64,000 nucleotides of DNA, taken from NCBI RefSeq assembly GCF_000423345.1, contig NZ_AUHU01000005.1, positions 186,001 to 250,000 of the forward strand, read 5' to 3'. This document shows, piece by piece, positions 52,796 through 61,000 of this stretch; positions within the stretch are counted from its first letter, which is position 1; each line of letters starts with the position of its first letter. Made by a program: the position numbers and the translations under genes. Source of the stretch: Marinimicrobium agarilyticum DSM 16975. GTDB taxonomy: Bacteria > Pseudomonadota > Gammaproteobacteria > Pseudomonadales > Cellvibrionaceae. Below the pieces are notes generated by a model that was not told where the DNA came from, did no database searches, and saw only the letters and a list, made by a program, of their open reading frames with translations.

Positions 52796-52836
52796 AAGTA
52801 GACACCTAATTCCCACTTAACGGAGGGTGTCGTTTT
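52796..52836. other. possible insertion-sequence end remnant
   Basis: AAAGTAGACACCTAATTCCC followed by GGAGGGTGTC resembles the terminal region of IS3-family elements, with a short GACACC/GGTGTC inverted pair. No transposase frame follows; the sequence runs straight into a chitinase-like fragment. The identification is weak. Confidence 0.3.
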
Positions 52837-52838
52837 GA

Positions 52839-53231
52839 CCAATCGGCTCTTCTCAAGAAATCCTGGGCGACGCCGATGTCACGGACATCCGCTGGGTTGC
52901 CTATATGTTGGCGACTGTCAGACGTGAATGTGGGGGAACATGGCAACCCATTCGGGAATGGGGAAGGGGGCGCAATCGTCCCTACGGAGAAGAAATAACG
53001 GTCACTGACCCGGTCACCGGAAAAGAGAAGACCAATGTGTACTACGGTCGAGGGTATGTCCAGCTTACCTGGGATTACAATTACAGAAACGTTGGTGAAA
53101 GGCTGGGCCTGGGGAACTCTCTCTACCTAAATCCCGATGATGCCCCTCAGTTCGAAGATCTTCTTTTCGCCTCATCCGCTCAGAAACTGTTTCGATTGAT
53201 GCCGACCAATAGGTTTGCCAACTATGCTTAA
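52839..53231 (+). pseudogene. truncated GH19/chitinase-like fragment
   Basis: The frame reads SSQEILGDADVTDIRWVAYM, LATVRRECGGTWQPIREWGR and YYGRGYVQLTWDYNYRNVGE, the central part of predicted GH19-type chitinase/endolysin proteins (catalytic Glu context RREC, and the GRGYVQLTW substrate motif). The 5' part is missing, cut at the intron/IS-like junction, and after LNPDDAP the reading diverges and soon ends. It is probably a relic of a phage lysin or effector gene. Confidence 0.6.
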
Positions 53232-53856
53232 TTGCCGATACGTCTGTATTTTGTTGATGTCAGTCGCTGTTCCGGCATGTGCCGGCAGCGAGAAAACTGC
53301 TGTTCAGCCTGAAAAAGCAGCTGTGAAGGCAGAAACCAGTTCAGTAAATAGCCCAACCGGGGCTTCTTCGCAGACTCTGCCAGAGGACTGGGAAACACTC
53401 ACCCACAGTGAGTGGTTGGACGCTTTAGATATCGCTAACTGTGACGCTGAGAATCAGGGCAGCGAGGCTCGCCGAAAGAACTGGATTCGTTTAGACAACA
53501 GTACACAGCTACTTCTCCTGACCTGTGGGCTTGGAGCCTATCAGGATGCTTTTCATGTCTACACGGTCAATGTTGAGGATAAAACGGTGGCCCCTGTCAT
53601 GTTGACACCCCCTAAAGACGAAGGCGGCTCGGAGAGCGGAACTCTCGTTAGGGGGACACTGTATAAAGGTGACGAAGGAAACGTTGTGGAGTTGTTACAT
53701 TTGTCCGCTGCCACTGGCGCTTGCGGATGGCGGGCTCTATACCCGGTAGATGATGTGAAGCGCGGTGGCCTTATAAAGCCAAAACAGGCGTTCTGTGACG
53801 GTGATTGCTATAACGGTGTAACCGTTCCGGATTGGCCGGAAATTGAGGGAGAATAG
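53224..53856 (+). CDS. putative lipoprotein, DUF1176-like
   Basis: A 210-aa protein with a lipoprotein signal (LLMSVAVPAC). The mature part contains LTCGLGAYQDAFHVYTVNVE, GTLYKGDEGNVVELLHLSAATGACGWRALYPV and FCDGDCYNGVTVPDWPEIE. This resembles the C-terminal pattern of DUF1176 proteins, which are secreted and of unknown function. The ATG at 53224 overlaps the end of the chitinase-like fragment; a TTG at 53215 is the alternative. A diverged copy of its last 21 codons lies at 57347-57412, part of a segmental duplication. Confidence 0.65.
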   Translation: MLNCRYVCILLMSVAVPACAGSEKTAVQPEKAAVKAETSSVNSPTGASSQTLPEDWETLTHSEWLDALDIANCDAENQGSEARRKNWIRLDNSTQLLLLTCGLGAYQDAFHVYTVNVEDKTVAPVMLTPPKDEGGSESGTLVRGTLYKGDEGNVVELLHLSAATGACGWRALYPVDDVKRGGLIKPKQAFCDGDCYNGVTVPDWPEIEGE

Positions 53857-53886
53857 AGTTATTGTTTCTGTTTTCTGAATGACGAG

Positions 53887-54435
53887 TTACTGGGACAGAT
53901 TGTTGAGCCGCTCTTGTTTTTCGAGGTATTCGTTTGCGCGCTTCAAGCCCTTTAATGAAGTTCCGGAGATTCTCTTGGCCACCTGTTTATTGTTGCACAG
54001 CGATGGCTCTTTTACCCAATAGCTTGTATGCATCTTCGCGGGGGATATTTTGTCGATTAGGCTGCACTTCACATATCCTTTGCTCTTGGCGGCATGGTGC
54101 CAGTAGTAGCTGATACCGACTCCCCCTACTGGAATGGCGACGATTCCTATAAAGATAATACAGGTGAAATACGGCAGTGCTTTCTTGTACCAGTTTTCTT
54201 TGTATAAAAAGGCAAAGAGCGACAGAGCATAAAGAAAACCCCCGACGCCTATAATCAACGCCCCGGGAGTGTAACTGTGAAAAGTCTCTACTAAAATGAT
54301 TGGTGGAGTCTCCTCCAGTAGAGTTAGCAGGGTTTTTACATCGCCAACAAAAAAATACGCTAGTACCGAAACCAGTAAAAGGCACCCTAAGGCGAAGGCG
54401 CTGATAAAGGCGATTTTTTTGATTAGAAGAGCCAT
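53887..54435 (-). CDS. membrane protein, probable immunity protein (copy 1)
   Basis: A 182-aa protein with four hydrophobic segments (about residues 6-30, 55-78, 86-110 and a first loop anchor) and a conserved cytoplasmic or periplasmic tail: YVKCSLIDKISPAKMHTSYW, EPSLCNNKQVAKRISGTSLK. The copy at 57435 is clearly paralogous and most alike in the tail. Its start lies 13 nt inside the end of the toxin-like gene, the usual geometry of effector/immunity pairs. A DUF1240-type affiliation is possible but unproven. Confidence 0.65.
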   Translation of the reverse strand: MALLIKKIAFISAFALGCLLLVSVLAYFFVGDVKTLLTLLEETPPIILVETFHSYTPGALIIGVGGFLYALSLFAFLYKENWYKKALPYFTCIIFIGIVAIPVGGVGISYYWHHAAKSKGYVKCSLIDKISPAKMHTSYWVKEPSLCNNKQVAKRISGTSLKGLKRANEYLEKQERLNNLSQ

Positions 54436-55352
54436 CTTGGGTCTAGGCCTTGTTTTATGGAGTTTAGCTTGTTCATGAAGAACCGTCTGATTGACTGTTT
54501 TATGGCTCGTCCAGTTTCATCAATAATATAATAGACTCCGTCCTGTATCGTCTCTTTATTCATGCTTTTGGCCAGCGATTCGTAGCTCTCTAGTAGGTCT
54601 ACCATTCTTTGAATTTCCTTTTCGAATTTGTAGTGAGTCAGAACAGTGGCTACGCCTATGGAGACCGCGAGTCCGACGCCAATCGGCACGATGACAGGAG
54701 CTGCACCCAGGGTCACTAATAGACCGGCTGCCAACCCTTTTGCAGTCAGGTATCCCGCGATGCTTGCCATGGCTATTTTGGCGATATCAACAGACAAGTT
54801 AGCTATCCAGTTTGACCATCTATAATCTTCTTCAAAGAGCCACTTGATGCTCTGAAGACTGATCGAGAACAGCGCGGAAATGACAAATCCAGATTTTGCA
54901 CCGGCTTTTAGGGCTTTCCCGCCAATGCCAAAATTCATCATCTTGGTATTTGTGGAAAGGTAACGGGTTCCCGTAATGATGGTTCGCAGTCTTTGGTTGC
55001 CTTTAAAAACGATATAGTTTTTCCCGCCTTGGGTGGTTATATAGTATTGGGAGAACAGATTTCCCGATTTCGCTAAGTCCTTGGCCAAGACGGCGAGCAA
55101 AAAACTGCTTTTGGCGGTGGTTAGGTTGTCTCTGGCCTGAGCGAGTGTTGTCTTCGTGGTTTCCACTCCAAATTCTTTGAGTTTCTCCGCGATCTGTTCG
55201 TTGCTCTGGCCCTGGGACCGTTGGATAGAAATCCACAGTTCCAGGAAGCCGGGGGCATCCAGGGTATAAATATCAACATTCTGATATTTGGCGCGGGCGT
55301 TGAGTTGCTGTCTGCTGTGGATGGCATGCGCGGACTGTGGCGGGTAAATCAT
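54423..55352 (-). CDS. pore-forming toxin-like membrane protein
   Basis: A 309-aa protein (ATG at 55352, AAGGAG upstream). The N-terminal half is soluble (QNVDIYTLDAPGFLELWISI, NEQIAEKLKEFGVETTKTTL). The central part has a hydrophobic hairpin region, about residues 155-240: FVISALFSISLQSIKWLF, then IAKIAMASIAGYLTAKGLAA and GLLVTLGAAPVIVPIGVGLA. The C-terminus is amphipathic and basic (IKQSIRRFFMNKLNSIKQGL). This layout fits colicin-like or type VI pore-forming effectors (YafU-like). The immunity-like gene overlaps its end. No secretion marker is seen in the window. Confidence 0.6.
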   Translation of the reverse strand: MIYPPQSAHAIHSRQQLNARAKYQNVDIYTLDAPGFLELWISIQRSQGQSNEQIAEKLKEFGVETTKTTLAQARDNLTTAKSSFLLAVLAKDLAKSGNLFSQYYITTQGGKNYIVFKGNQRLRTIITGTRYLSTNTKMMNFGIGGKALKAGAKSGFVISALFSISLQSIKWLFEEDYRWSNWIANLSVDIAKIAMASIAGYLTAKGLAAGLLVTLGAAPVIVPIGVGLAVSIGVATVLTHYKFEKEIQRMVDLLESYESLAKSMNKETIQDGVYYIIDETGRAIKQSIRRFFMNKLNSIKQGLDPRWLF

Positions 55353-55357
55353 CAACT

Positions 55358-55490
55358 ATCTCCTTGTTGGGTGTCGAGCGTACGGTGATGATACTTAAAG
55401 TTATCGTCCGGCTGCAAGGCCTCTCGGACACCCTTTTCACGAAATTGTTGAAACGTGATCCGTTCCTCAGTTTGTGCGTTTCTCACGCCG
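55358..55490 (-). pseudogene. 3' remnant of a gene preceding the toxin
   Basis: About 44 codons (GVRNAQTEERITFQQFREKG, VREALQPDDNFKYHHRTLDT) end with a stop just before the toxin ribosome site. The frame is fused at its 5' side to a copy of the GGDEF gene's end, in a different frame, so the beginning is missing. It may be the end of an adaptor or carrier gene. Confidence 0.45.
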
Positions 55491-55532
55491 CCAAATGCAC
55501 CCGGTTGCGCCCGTTCTGTTTGGCTTTGTACA
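55479..55532 (-). repeat. duplicated 3' end of the GGDEF gene
   Basis: 55495-55532 is identical over 38 nt to 58079-58116, and similarity continues through the stop codon to 55479. It is the last codons of the large signalling gene (YKAKQNGRNRVH), displaced 2.6 kb. Confidence 0.85.
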
Positions 55533-55600
55533 GCTGTCAACACCGGCCTGGTTTGTCCACATGAGGTTGGCTCAAAATAGATGGTCATTGCCACCATCAT

Positions 55601-56083
55601 TTAAAACCAACGCTTCGGATAGCGTTGCCCTGAAATTAGTCTGTGGTATACCACCCCGAACGCTACAATTAAAATAGCGCCCGCCGCCGCTGGCATCAGC
55701 AGAAAGTCCCAGTGTTCACCTGCCAGCATGACGACCAGCGGATTGGCTCCGGCTGGCGGGTGAGTGGTGTTGGTCAGCAACATCAAGCCTACCGCTAATC
55801 CTACCGCCAGCCCAAGCGACCAGGGAGTGACGCCCACGAGAGATGCTACAGACAGACCGATCGCCGTGGTTAACAGGTGACCCACAATGATGTTTCTGGG
55901 CTGGGCCAGCGGACTTTCCGGCAATCCGAAAAGGATCACCATGGTCGCTCCAAAAGGAGCCATTAACCAAACCGAGGATTTAACGACGATGCCCAGGCTG
56001 CTCAGAGCCGTAATGCACAGCATTGCTCCCATGCCTGCTATCAGCGGGACAAGGAGGCGTGAAGTGGCCAGACGTTGGTACAT
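55601..56083 (-). CDS. HPP family integral membrane protein
   Basis: A 160-aa membrane protein with about four or five helices. SVWLMAPFGATMVILFGLPESPLAQPRNIIVGHLL and LLTNTTHPPAGANPLVVML contain the P-rich, HPP motif of the family, some members of which transport nitrite. I take the ATG at 56083 (GAGGAC upstream). It diverges from a TetR gene across two operator-like palindromes and is probably its target. Confidence 0.85.
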   Translation of the reverse strand: MYQRLATSRLLVPLIAGMGAMLCITALSSLGIVVKSSVWLMAPFGATMVILFGLPESPLAQPRNIIVGHLLTTAIGLSVASLVGVTPWSLGLAVGLAVGLMLLTNTTHPPAGANPLVVMLAGEHWDFLLMPAAAGAILIVAFGVVYHRLISGQRYPKRWF

Positions 56084-56101
56084 GGGCAAAAGTCCTCAAA
56101 A

Positions 56102-56142
56102 GTAGACAGGTCGGTCTACCTATAGTAGACAGGTCTGTCTGC
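56102..56142. promoter_or_regulatory. two TetR operator-like palindromes
   Basis: GTAGAC-AGGTCG-GTCTAC (56102-56119) is a perfect 6-bp inverted repeat. GTAGAC-AGGTCT-GTCTGC (56125-56142) repeats it with one mismatch, 23 bp away. They fill the space between the divergent HPP and TetR genes and should be the binding sites for the regulator. Confidence 0.75.
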
Positions 56143-56184
56143 TGATGTCAAGATGCGAATATCTGGGGTGATGTGGGTATAACT

Positions 56185-56745
56185 ATGGATAAGCAAGAAC
56201 AGCTGGTTCGTACCGCCTTTAAATTGTTTTACACTCGGGGTATCCACGCTGTTGGGATAAACCTAGTGCTAGCGGAATCCGGAATAGCCAAGAAAACGCT
56301 GTATCATCATTTTCCCAGCAAAGAGCATTTGGTCGAGGCGGCCGTCCGCTATCGTGATCGTAGTTACCGAGCCTGGTTTATATCGAGGTTGGACGGTGTT
56401 TCTCCAGGCAGGCCTGCCTTGCTGGAACTTTTCAACGCTCTGGATGATTGGTTCCACAACCGGGTATCGGATATCGATCACTTCCATGGTTGTTTCTTCA
56501 TAAATGCCAGTGCTGAGTTTGGCGACCGAGACAGTGCCATCCACCGGGCCTGTGCCGAGCACAAGGCTGGTATAACGATGCTGATTCGAAAACATGTGGC
56601 TCTGCTGTATCTCTCGGAAAAAAAAGCAGATGAGATCACACGCTTGGTTGTTCTGCTGAAGGAGGGGGCAATCTCGCTGGCCCATGTTCAGGGGAATCTT
56701 GATGCAGCCTTGGAGGCGAAGGGAATAGTGGAGGGCTTACTGTAA
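56185..56745 (+). CDS. TetR/AcrR-family transcriptional regulator
   Basis: A 186-aa regulator with the N-terminal HTH (QLVRTAFKLFYTRGIHAVGINLVLAESGIAKKTLYHHFPSKEHLV) and a helical ligand domain (FNALDDWFHNRVSDIDHFHGCFFINASAEF). The Cys in HGCFFINA is typical of the NemR/AcrR-like subgroup that senses electrophiles. Start at the ATG at 56185; an in-frame GTG at 56173 is possible. It likely represses itself and the HPP gene. Confidence 0.88.
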   Translation: MDKQEQLVRTAFKLFYTRGIHAVGINLVLAESGIAKKTLYHHFPSKEHLVEAAVRYRDRSYRAWFISRLDGVSPGRPALLELFNALDDWFHNRVSDIDHFHGCFFINASAEFGDRDSAIHRACAEHKAGITMLIRKHVALLYLSEKKADEITRLVVLLKEGAISLAHVQGNLDAALEAKGIVEGLL

Positions 56746-56831
56746 GCATGAATGACTAAGTGAAAGAAAAATCTGGTCTGATGGTAATTCCAGAATATAT
56801 CTTCAAGCCCATACATAAAGAGAGTTAGATC

Positions 56832-57230
56832 ATGGGAAAAATTATATTATTTATTCTATTGTTTTCCGTTTCTCTAGTTTCTACAGCCAATGAACTTGAG
56901 GGGGTTTGGGAGCTGGTTTCCGGGGAATACGTAGATAGCGAAGGACAGCTCGTTAAATACAACTCACTTGATCTTCGGTCGTTGAAAATACTCTCTCCTA
57001 CACACTTTAGTTTCACGTCAGTAAAAGAAGGTGAGTTTTGGGCGGCTGGCTCAGGGACGTACAAAGTAGAAAACGGAAAGTACACGGAGATCCTGAGTTA
57101 CAATTCTTTTGGGCAAAGCCACGGATCCGAATTTGTATTTGACACAAGAGTTGAGAAGGATTTTTGGTATAACTCTCGCTGGGACGGTGAAAAACGAGTT
57201 GAGTACGAGGTTTGGCGTCGAGTCGAGTGA
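56832..57230 (+). CDS. exported lipocalin-like protein
   Basis: A 132-aa protein with a signal peptide (KIILFILLFSVSLVSTA) followed by a small beta-barrel-like sequence: LEGVWELVSGEYVDSEGQLV, LKILSPTHFSFTSVKEGEF, AAGSGTYKVENGKYTEILSY and WDGEKRVEYEVWRRVE. The W-x-L-x-S start and GSGTY strand fit lipocalin-like stand-alone domains. AT-richer than core genes. Ligand unknown. Confidence 0.7.
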   Translation: MGKIILFILLFSVSLVSTANELEGVWELVSGEYVDSEGQLVKYNSLDLRSLKILSPTHFSFTSVKEGEFWAAGSGTYKVENGKYTEILSYNSFGQSHGSEFVFDTRVEKDFWYNSRWDGEKRVEYEVWRRVE

Positions 57231-57346
57231 ACAAGCTTAGTAATTCCAGGAACCGCGACGGTACTCTCAGTGCCATAGTGGACAGCGGCTGGAAGTGCCA
57301 TTAGGGGCTCGTTCAAGGTAGGCGGTTCAGGTGACATCTTGTAGCT

Positions 57347-57412
57347 ATCAGTGATGATGAATGTTACAACGGCGTAAGCGTGCAGGATTGGTCTGAGATT
57401 GAGTCAGAATAG
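57347..57412 (+). pseudogene. 3' remnant of a DUF1176-like lipoprotein copy
   Basis: The frame SDDECYNGVSVQDWSEIESE matches the end of the lipoprotein at 53224 (GDCYNGVTVPDWPEIEGE). Only about 21 codons remain, next to the second immunity-like gene, preserving the order seen at 53.2-54.4 kb. Confidence 0.75.
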
Positions 57413-57434
57413 GAATTTTTATGTGATTGGAAAG

Positions 57435-57983
57435 TCACTGGGGCGAGTTGTTTAGCCGTTTTTGGTTTTCTAGATATTCATTGGCACGTTTTAAGTCTTT
57501 TAGTGAAGTTCCGGAGATTATCTTGGCCACCTGTTTGTTGTTGCATAGCGACGCCTCTTTTACCCAGTAGCTCGTATGTATCTTCGCGGGGGAAATTTTG
57601 TCGATCAGGCTGCATTTCACATATTCTTTGTTCTTGGCGGCATGACGCCAGTAGTAGCTGATGCCGACTCCTCCGGCTGGAAGAGCCAGTATCCCGATAA
57701 GAACAATCCAGCTACAGACTGGGATGAACTTTCTGTACCAGGCTTCTCGATATAAAAATGTAAATAATGATAGCGATGATAAAAAGATCCCCACTCCGAT
57801 AATCAAGGAACCGGGAAAATAGCCGTGAAAGGTGTCTATGATAATAAGCGGCGGGCTCTCACGGAGGAGGGCAGCCTGTGATGTTACGTCATCGACTAAA
57901 TAGTGTGCTAGCAATATAGAGAGAAAGACGCTACCTAAAGCAATGGCGCTTATAAAAGCGATTTTCTTTACTAGAAGAGCCAT
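57435..57983 (-). CDS. membrane protein, probable immunity protein (copy 2)
   Basis: A 182-aa paralogue of the protein at 53887: same length, same MALLxKKIAFISA start, and almost identical ISYYWRHAAKNKEYVKCSLI, DKISPAKIHTSYWVKE and SLCNNKQVAKIISGTSLKDL parts. The hydrophobic first half has diverged more, as expected if it contacts a different toxin variant. Its start again lies 13 nt inside a toxin reading frame, but only the toxin's last codons remain. An orphan immunity gene is the simplest reading. Confidence 0.7.
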   Translation of the reverse strand: MALLVKKIAFISAIALGSVFLSILLAHYLVDDVTSQAALLRESPPLIIIDTFHGYFPGSLIIGVGIFLSSLSLFTFLYREAWYRKFIPVCSWIVLIGILALPAGGVGISYYWRHAAKNKEYVKCSLIDKISPAKIHTSYWVKEASLCNNKQVAKIISGTSLKDLKRANEYLENQKRLNNSPQ

Positions 57984-58066
57984 CGTGGATGTATGCCTTG
58001 CTTGATAGTGTTCAGTTTGTTCAGAAAGAGTCGCTTAATTGAGTGTTTAATCGCCTTGTACTTTTC
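57971..58066 (-). pseudogene. C-terminal remnant of a second toxin gene
   Basis: The frame KAIKHSIKRLFLNKLNTIKQ then GIHPRWLF and stop corresponds to the end of the toxin at 54423 (RAIKQSIRRFFMNKLNSIKQ, GLDPRWLF). About 27 codons survive, directly abutting the stop of the GGDEF gene. Confidence 0.85.
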
Positions 58067-61000
58067 TCACCCTGCCACATGCACCCGGTTGCGCCCGTTC
58101 TGTTTGGCTTTGTACAACGCCTGGTCGGCGATATACACCAGTTGTTCGATGGTGTTCTCGTCGCCCGGCAGGGCGGTGGCGCTGCCCAGGCTGATGGTGA
58201 TGCAGTTGCTGGTTGAGGACTCCCGGTGCTCGATGGCCAGCGCTTCGATGGCGAGACGGGTGTTCTCGGCGATCTGGATGGCGCCGTTTCGGTCGGTGTT
58301 GGGGAGTATCAACATGAATTCTTCGCCGCCGTAGCGGACCACCATGTCGGTGGAGCGTTGCATCTGGCATTGCAGGGCCTCGGCGACGCGGATCAGGCAG
58401 TCGTCTCCTTTCTGGTGGCCGTAGGTGTCATTGAAGCGCTTGAAGTCGTCCACATCGAGCATGATGACCGACAACGGCTGTGCTTCGCGGCGCAGGCGCA
58501 GCCAGGTGTTCTGCAGGTAGGCGTGGCCGGAGCGGCGGTTGGCGACGCCGGTCAGTCCGTCCCGGTCCGCCAGCTGTTGCAGTTCTTCGTTCAGGGTTTC
58601 CAGCTTGGCGGTTCGCTCGGCCACTTTCTCTTCCAGGGTGTGGGAGTAGTCCTGTATCTGGGTGTAGAGGCGGGCGTTTTCGATGGCGACGGAGGCTTGC
58701 GCGGCCAGCAGCTTGATCAGCTCCACCCGGGCTTGGGTGAAAACACCGTCGGCCAGGTTGTTCTCCATGTAGACCGCCGCTTCAAAGCGCTCCCTGAGAA
58801 TGGGCACGCAGAGTATGGAGCGGGGCCCGAGGTTGACGGTGTAGGGGTCGTTGACGAAGGGGCCTTCGCTGGCGGCGTCGTGCAGAACGACGGCTTCGCG
58901 CTTTTGAAACACCTGGGTGACGACGCTCATCGGTAGAGCGATGGGGTTTCCCTGGTGGTCCTGCAGTACCGAGTGGCTGGGAATATCCGGGTGCGGCTCG
59001 TTCTGCTCCGGCAAAACGACGGCCTCGACCATGCACTGTCCTTCGGTTCGTACAATCATGCAGCCCCATTGGCCGCCGGCATTTTCCAGAAGAATGGCCA
59101 GGGTTTTTTGCAGCAACTGTTCCAGCACCATCTCGCCGGAGATCTCGCGTGAGGCTTTCATGACCGAGGCGAGGTCCAGGTGGGAGAGGGGCGTCGCGGG
59201 TTGGCCCCGTTGGGCCTGCCATTCTCGCAGGACGGGGAATTGCTGTTCCAACTGGTCGACTTTGCGCTTGGCGCCCCAGCGGTTGTACACGCCGTGGGCA
59301 CCGCGCAGGTAGCCCTCGGCCGAGCGCCATTTGTTCTGTGCAATAAGGTGGCGGGCGGCGCGTTCAAACGCGGTGGCTTCGTCCCGCAGGAAGCCGTGGG
59401 CCCGGGCGCCGTCGATGGCGGCATCGTAGTGCGTCAGGGCGGTATCATTGTCCCCGTCCAGGCGGGCCAGTTCGGCGCTCATTAGCGCTTGCAGGTGGCG
59501 GAAGTTGGCTTCGCAGTTGTCGGCCCAGCGGGTCATGCGGGCGAGATCCTGCTCCAACCGTTCGCGGGTTGCGTGTTGTTCGTTCTTGTCCATGTCGGGG
59601 TAGAGTGTGGTGAGCGTGAGGTTGGCGACGATATAAAAACGCACCAACTGCGGCAGTGACATGGCTGACTTGATCAGCTTGTCCTGCTTTTTGACAAACG
59701 CCAGTGCCTGCTCGTAGTGGCCGTAGAGCAGGTTAATCTCGGCGCTGTAAATGTGGTGGTTGGCGATGCCGGTCATAAAACGGCGCGCGTGCATGTCATC
59801 CAGGCACTGTTGGGCATCGAAGTCATCGCTGCTCAAGCTGGAGTGGCTTTGGGTGTCGCCGAGAAAGTTGCGTTGCATCTGCAGGAACAGGGTGCCGGAG
59901 TCGAGCGAGTCCTGATAGGCGCATTCGCGTACGATCTCGAGGTTTTCCTCGTGCAGGCGGCGGGCGGTTTCCAGGTCCAGGCCCGGGTCCCAGATAACGC
60001 AGTCTTGCGCGCTGTAGGCGAGGTAGAGCAGGTCACCGGACTGGTAGCCCGCCTCGATTCCTTTGCGGAACCAGGGGGTCAGGGTGGACCAGTGGTTGCT
60101 CCAGTGGTGGACGAACATCGCGTACACATAAATGACGCGCGCTCTCAGGCTCAGGTCGTCGAGCCGTTCATTGATGGCCAGGCCGGCTTTGGCGTACTGA
60201 TAGCCGAGGGCGGGCTCATCCAGTTCGCCACACAGCAGCATGCCGTAGGCGGCATAGGCGAATGCCGCCTCCGGGCAGTTACCGCGATCCAGCGCCAGGT
60301 TGACCGACTTGAGCACCAGGTAGCTGAACAGGTTGCTGCCGGAGAGAAAAGCCGCTGCGAAAATCTCCACCAGCAGACGCATGGCCGCGAGGGTGGCCGG
60401 GTCGTCAATGACTGGGGCGTCGACCAGGTCGGCAATGTCCCGGCCCGCGAGATATTCCTCCACGCGTTGGCGCTCGGTGGCGATGTCTTCAAGGCTGGGG
60501 TGTTCGGTAAAGTTCACGCCCAGCAGTGCCAAACCTTCGATCGCCGCCTGGATGGACTCGTTCATCCGGCCCAGCGTAGCGTTTTGGCGGGTGCGAGTGG
60601 CGAGGATATCGGCCCGCTCCAGTGGTGTCTGGGCGTGGTCCAACATCAGTTCCAGCCAGCGGTCCGCTTCCTGCGTGCGCCCGGTCAGGTAGAGGCACAG
60701 TTGCATTTCGCTGGCGAGGGTTCGCATCAGCGAGGGCATGCGTTGCCAGGCGTCTTCCGGTATCAGGGTTTCGGTGATTTGAAGGTAGTCCAGCGCCGAT
60801 TCGTAGGCGGAGGCCTGCCGGGCGAGAACGCCAGCACGGAGGTTGAGCTGGGCGAGCAGTCTCTCCTCATCCGAGGTGATCAGGCGTCGCCCCTGGTTGA
60901 GGTGGGTGACGATATCGATCAGCCGGTCATTGCCGACCACCTCCCCAGTGTACCGCAGCATCAAGCGGCCCACCCGCAGGTGGACGTGGGGTCGCTTGTC

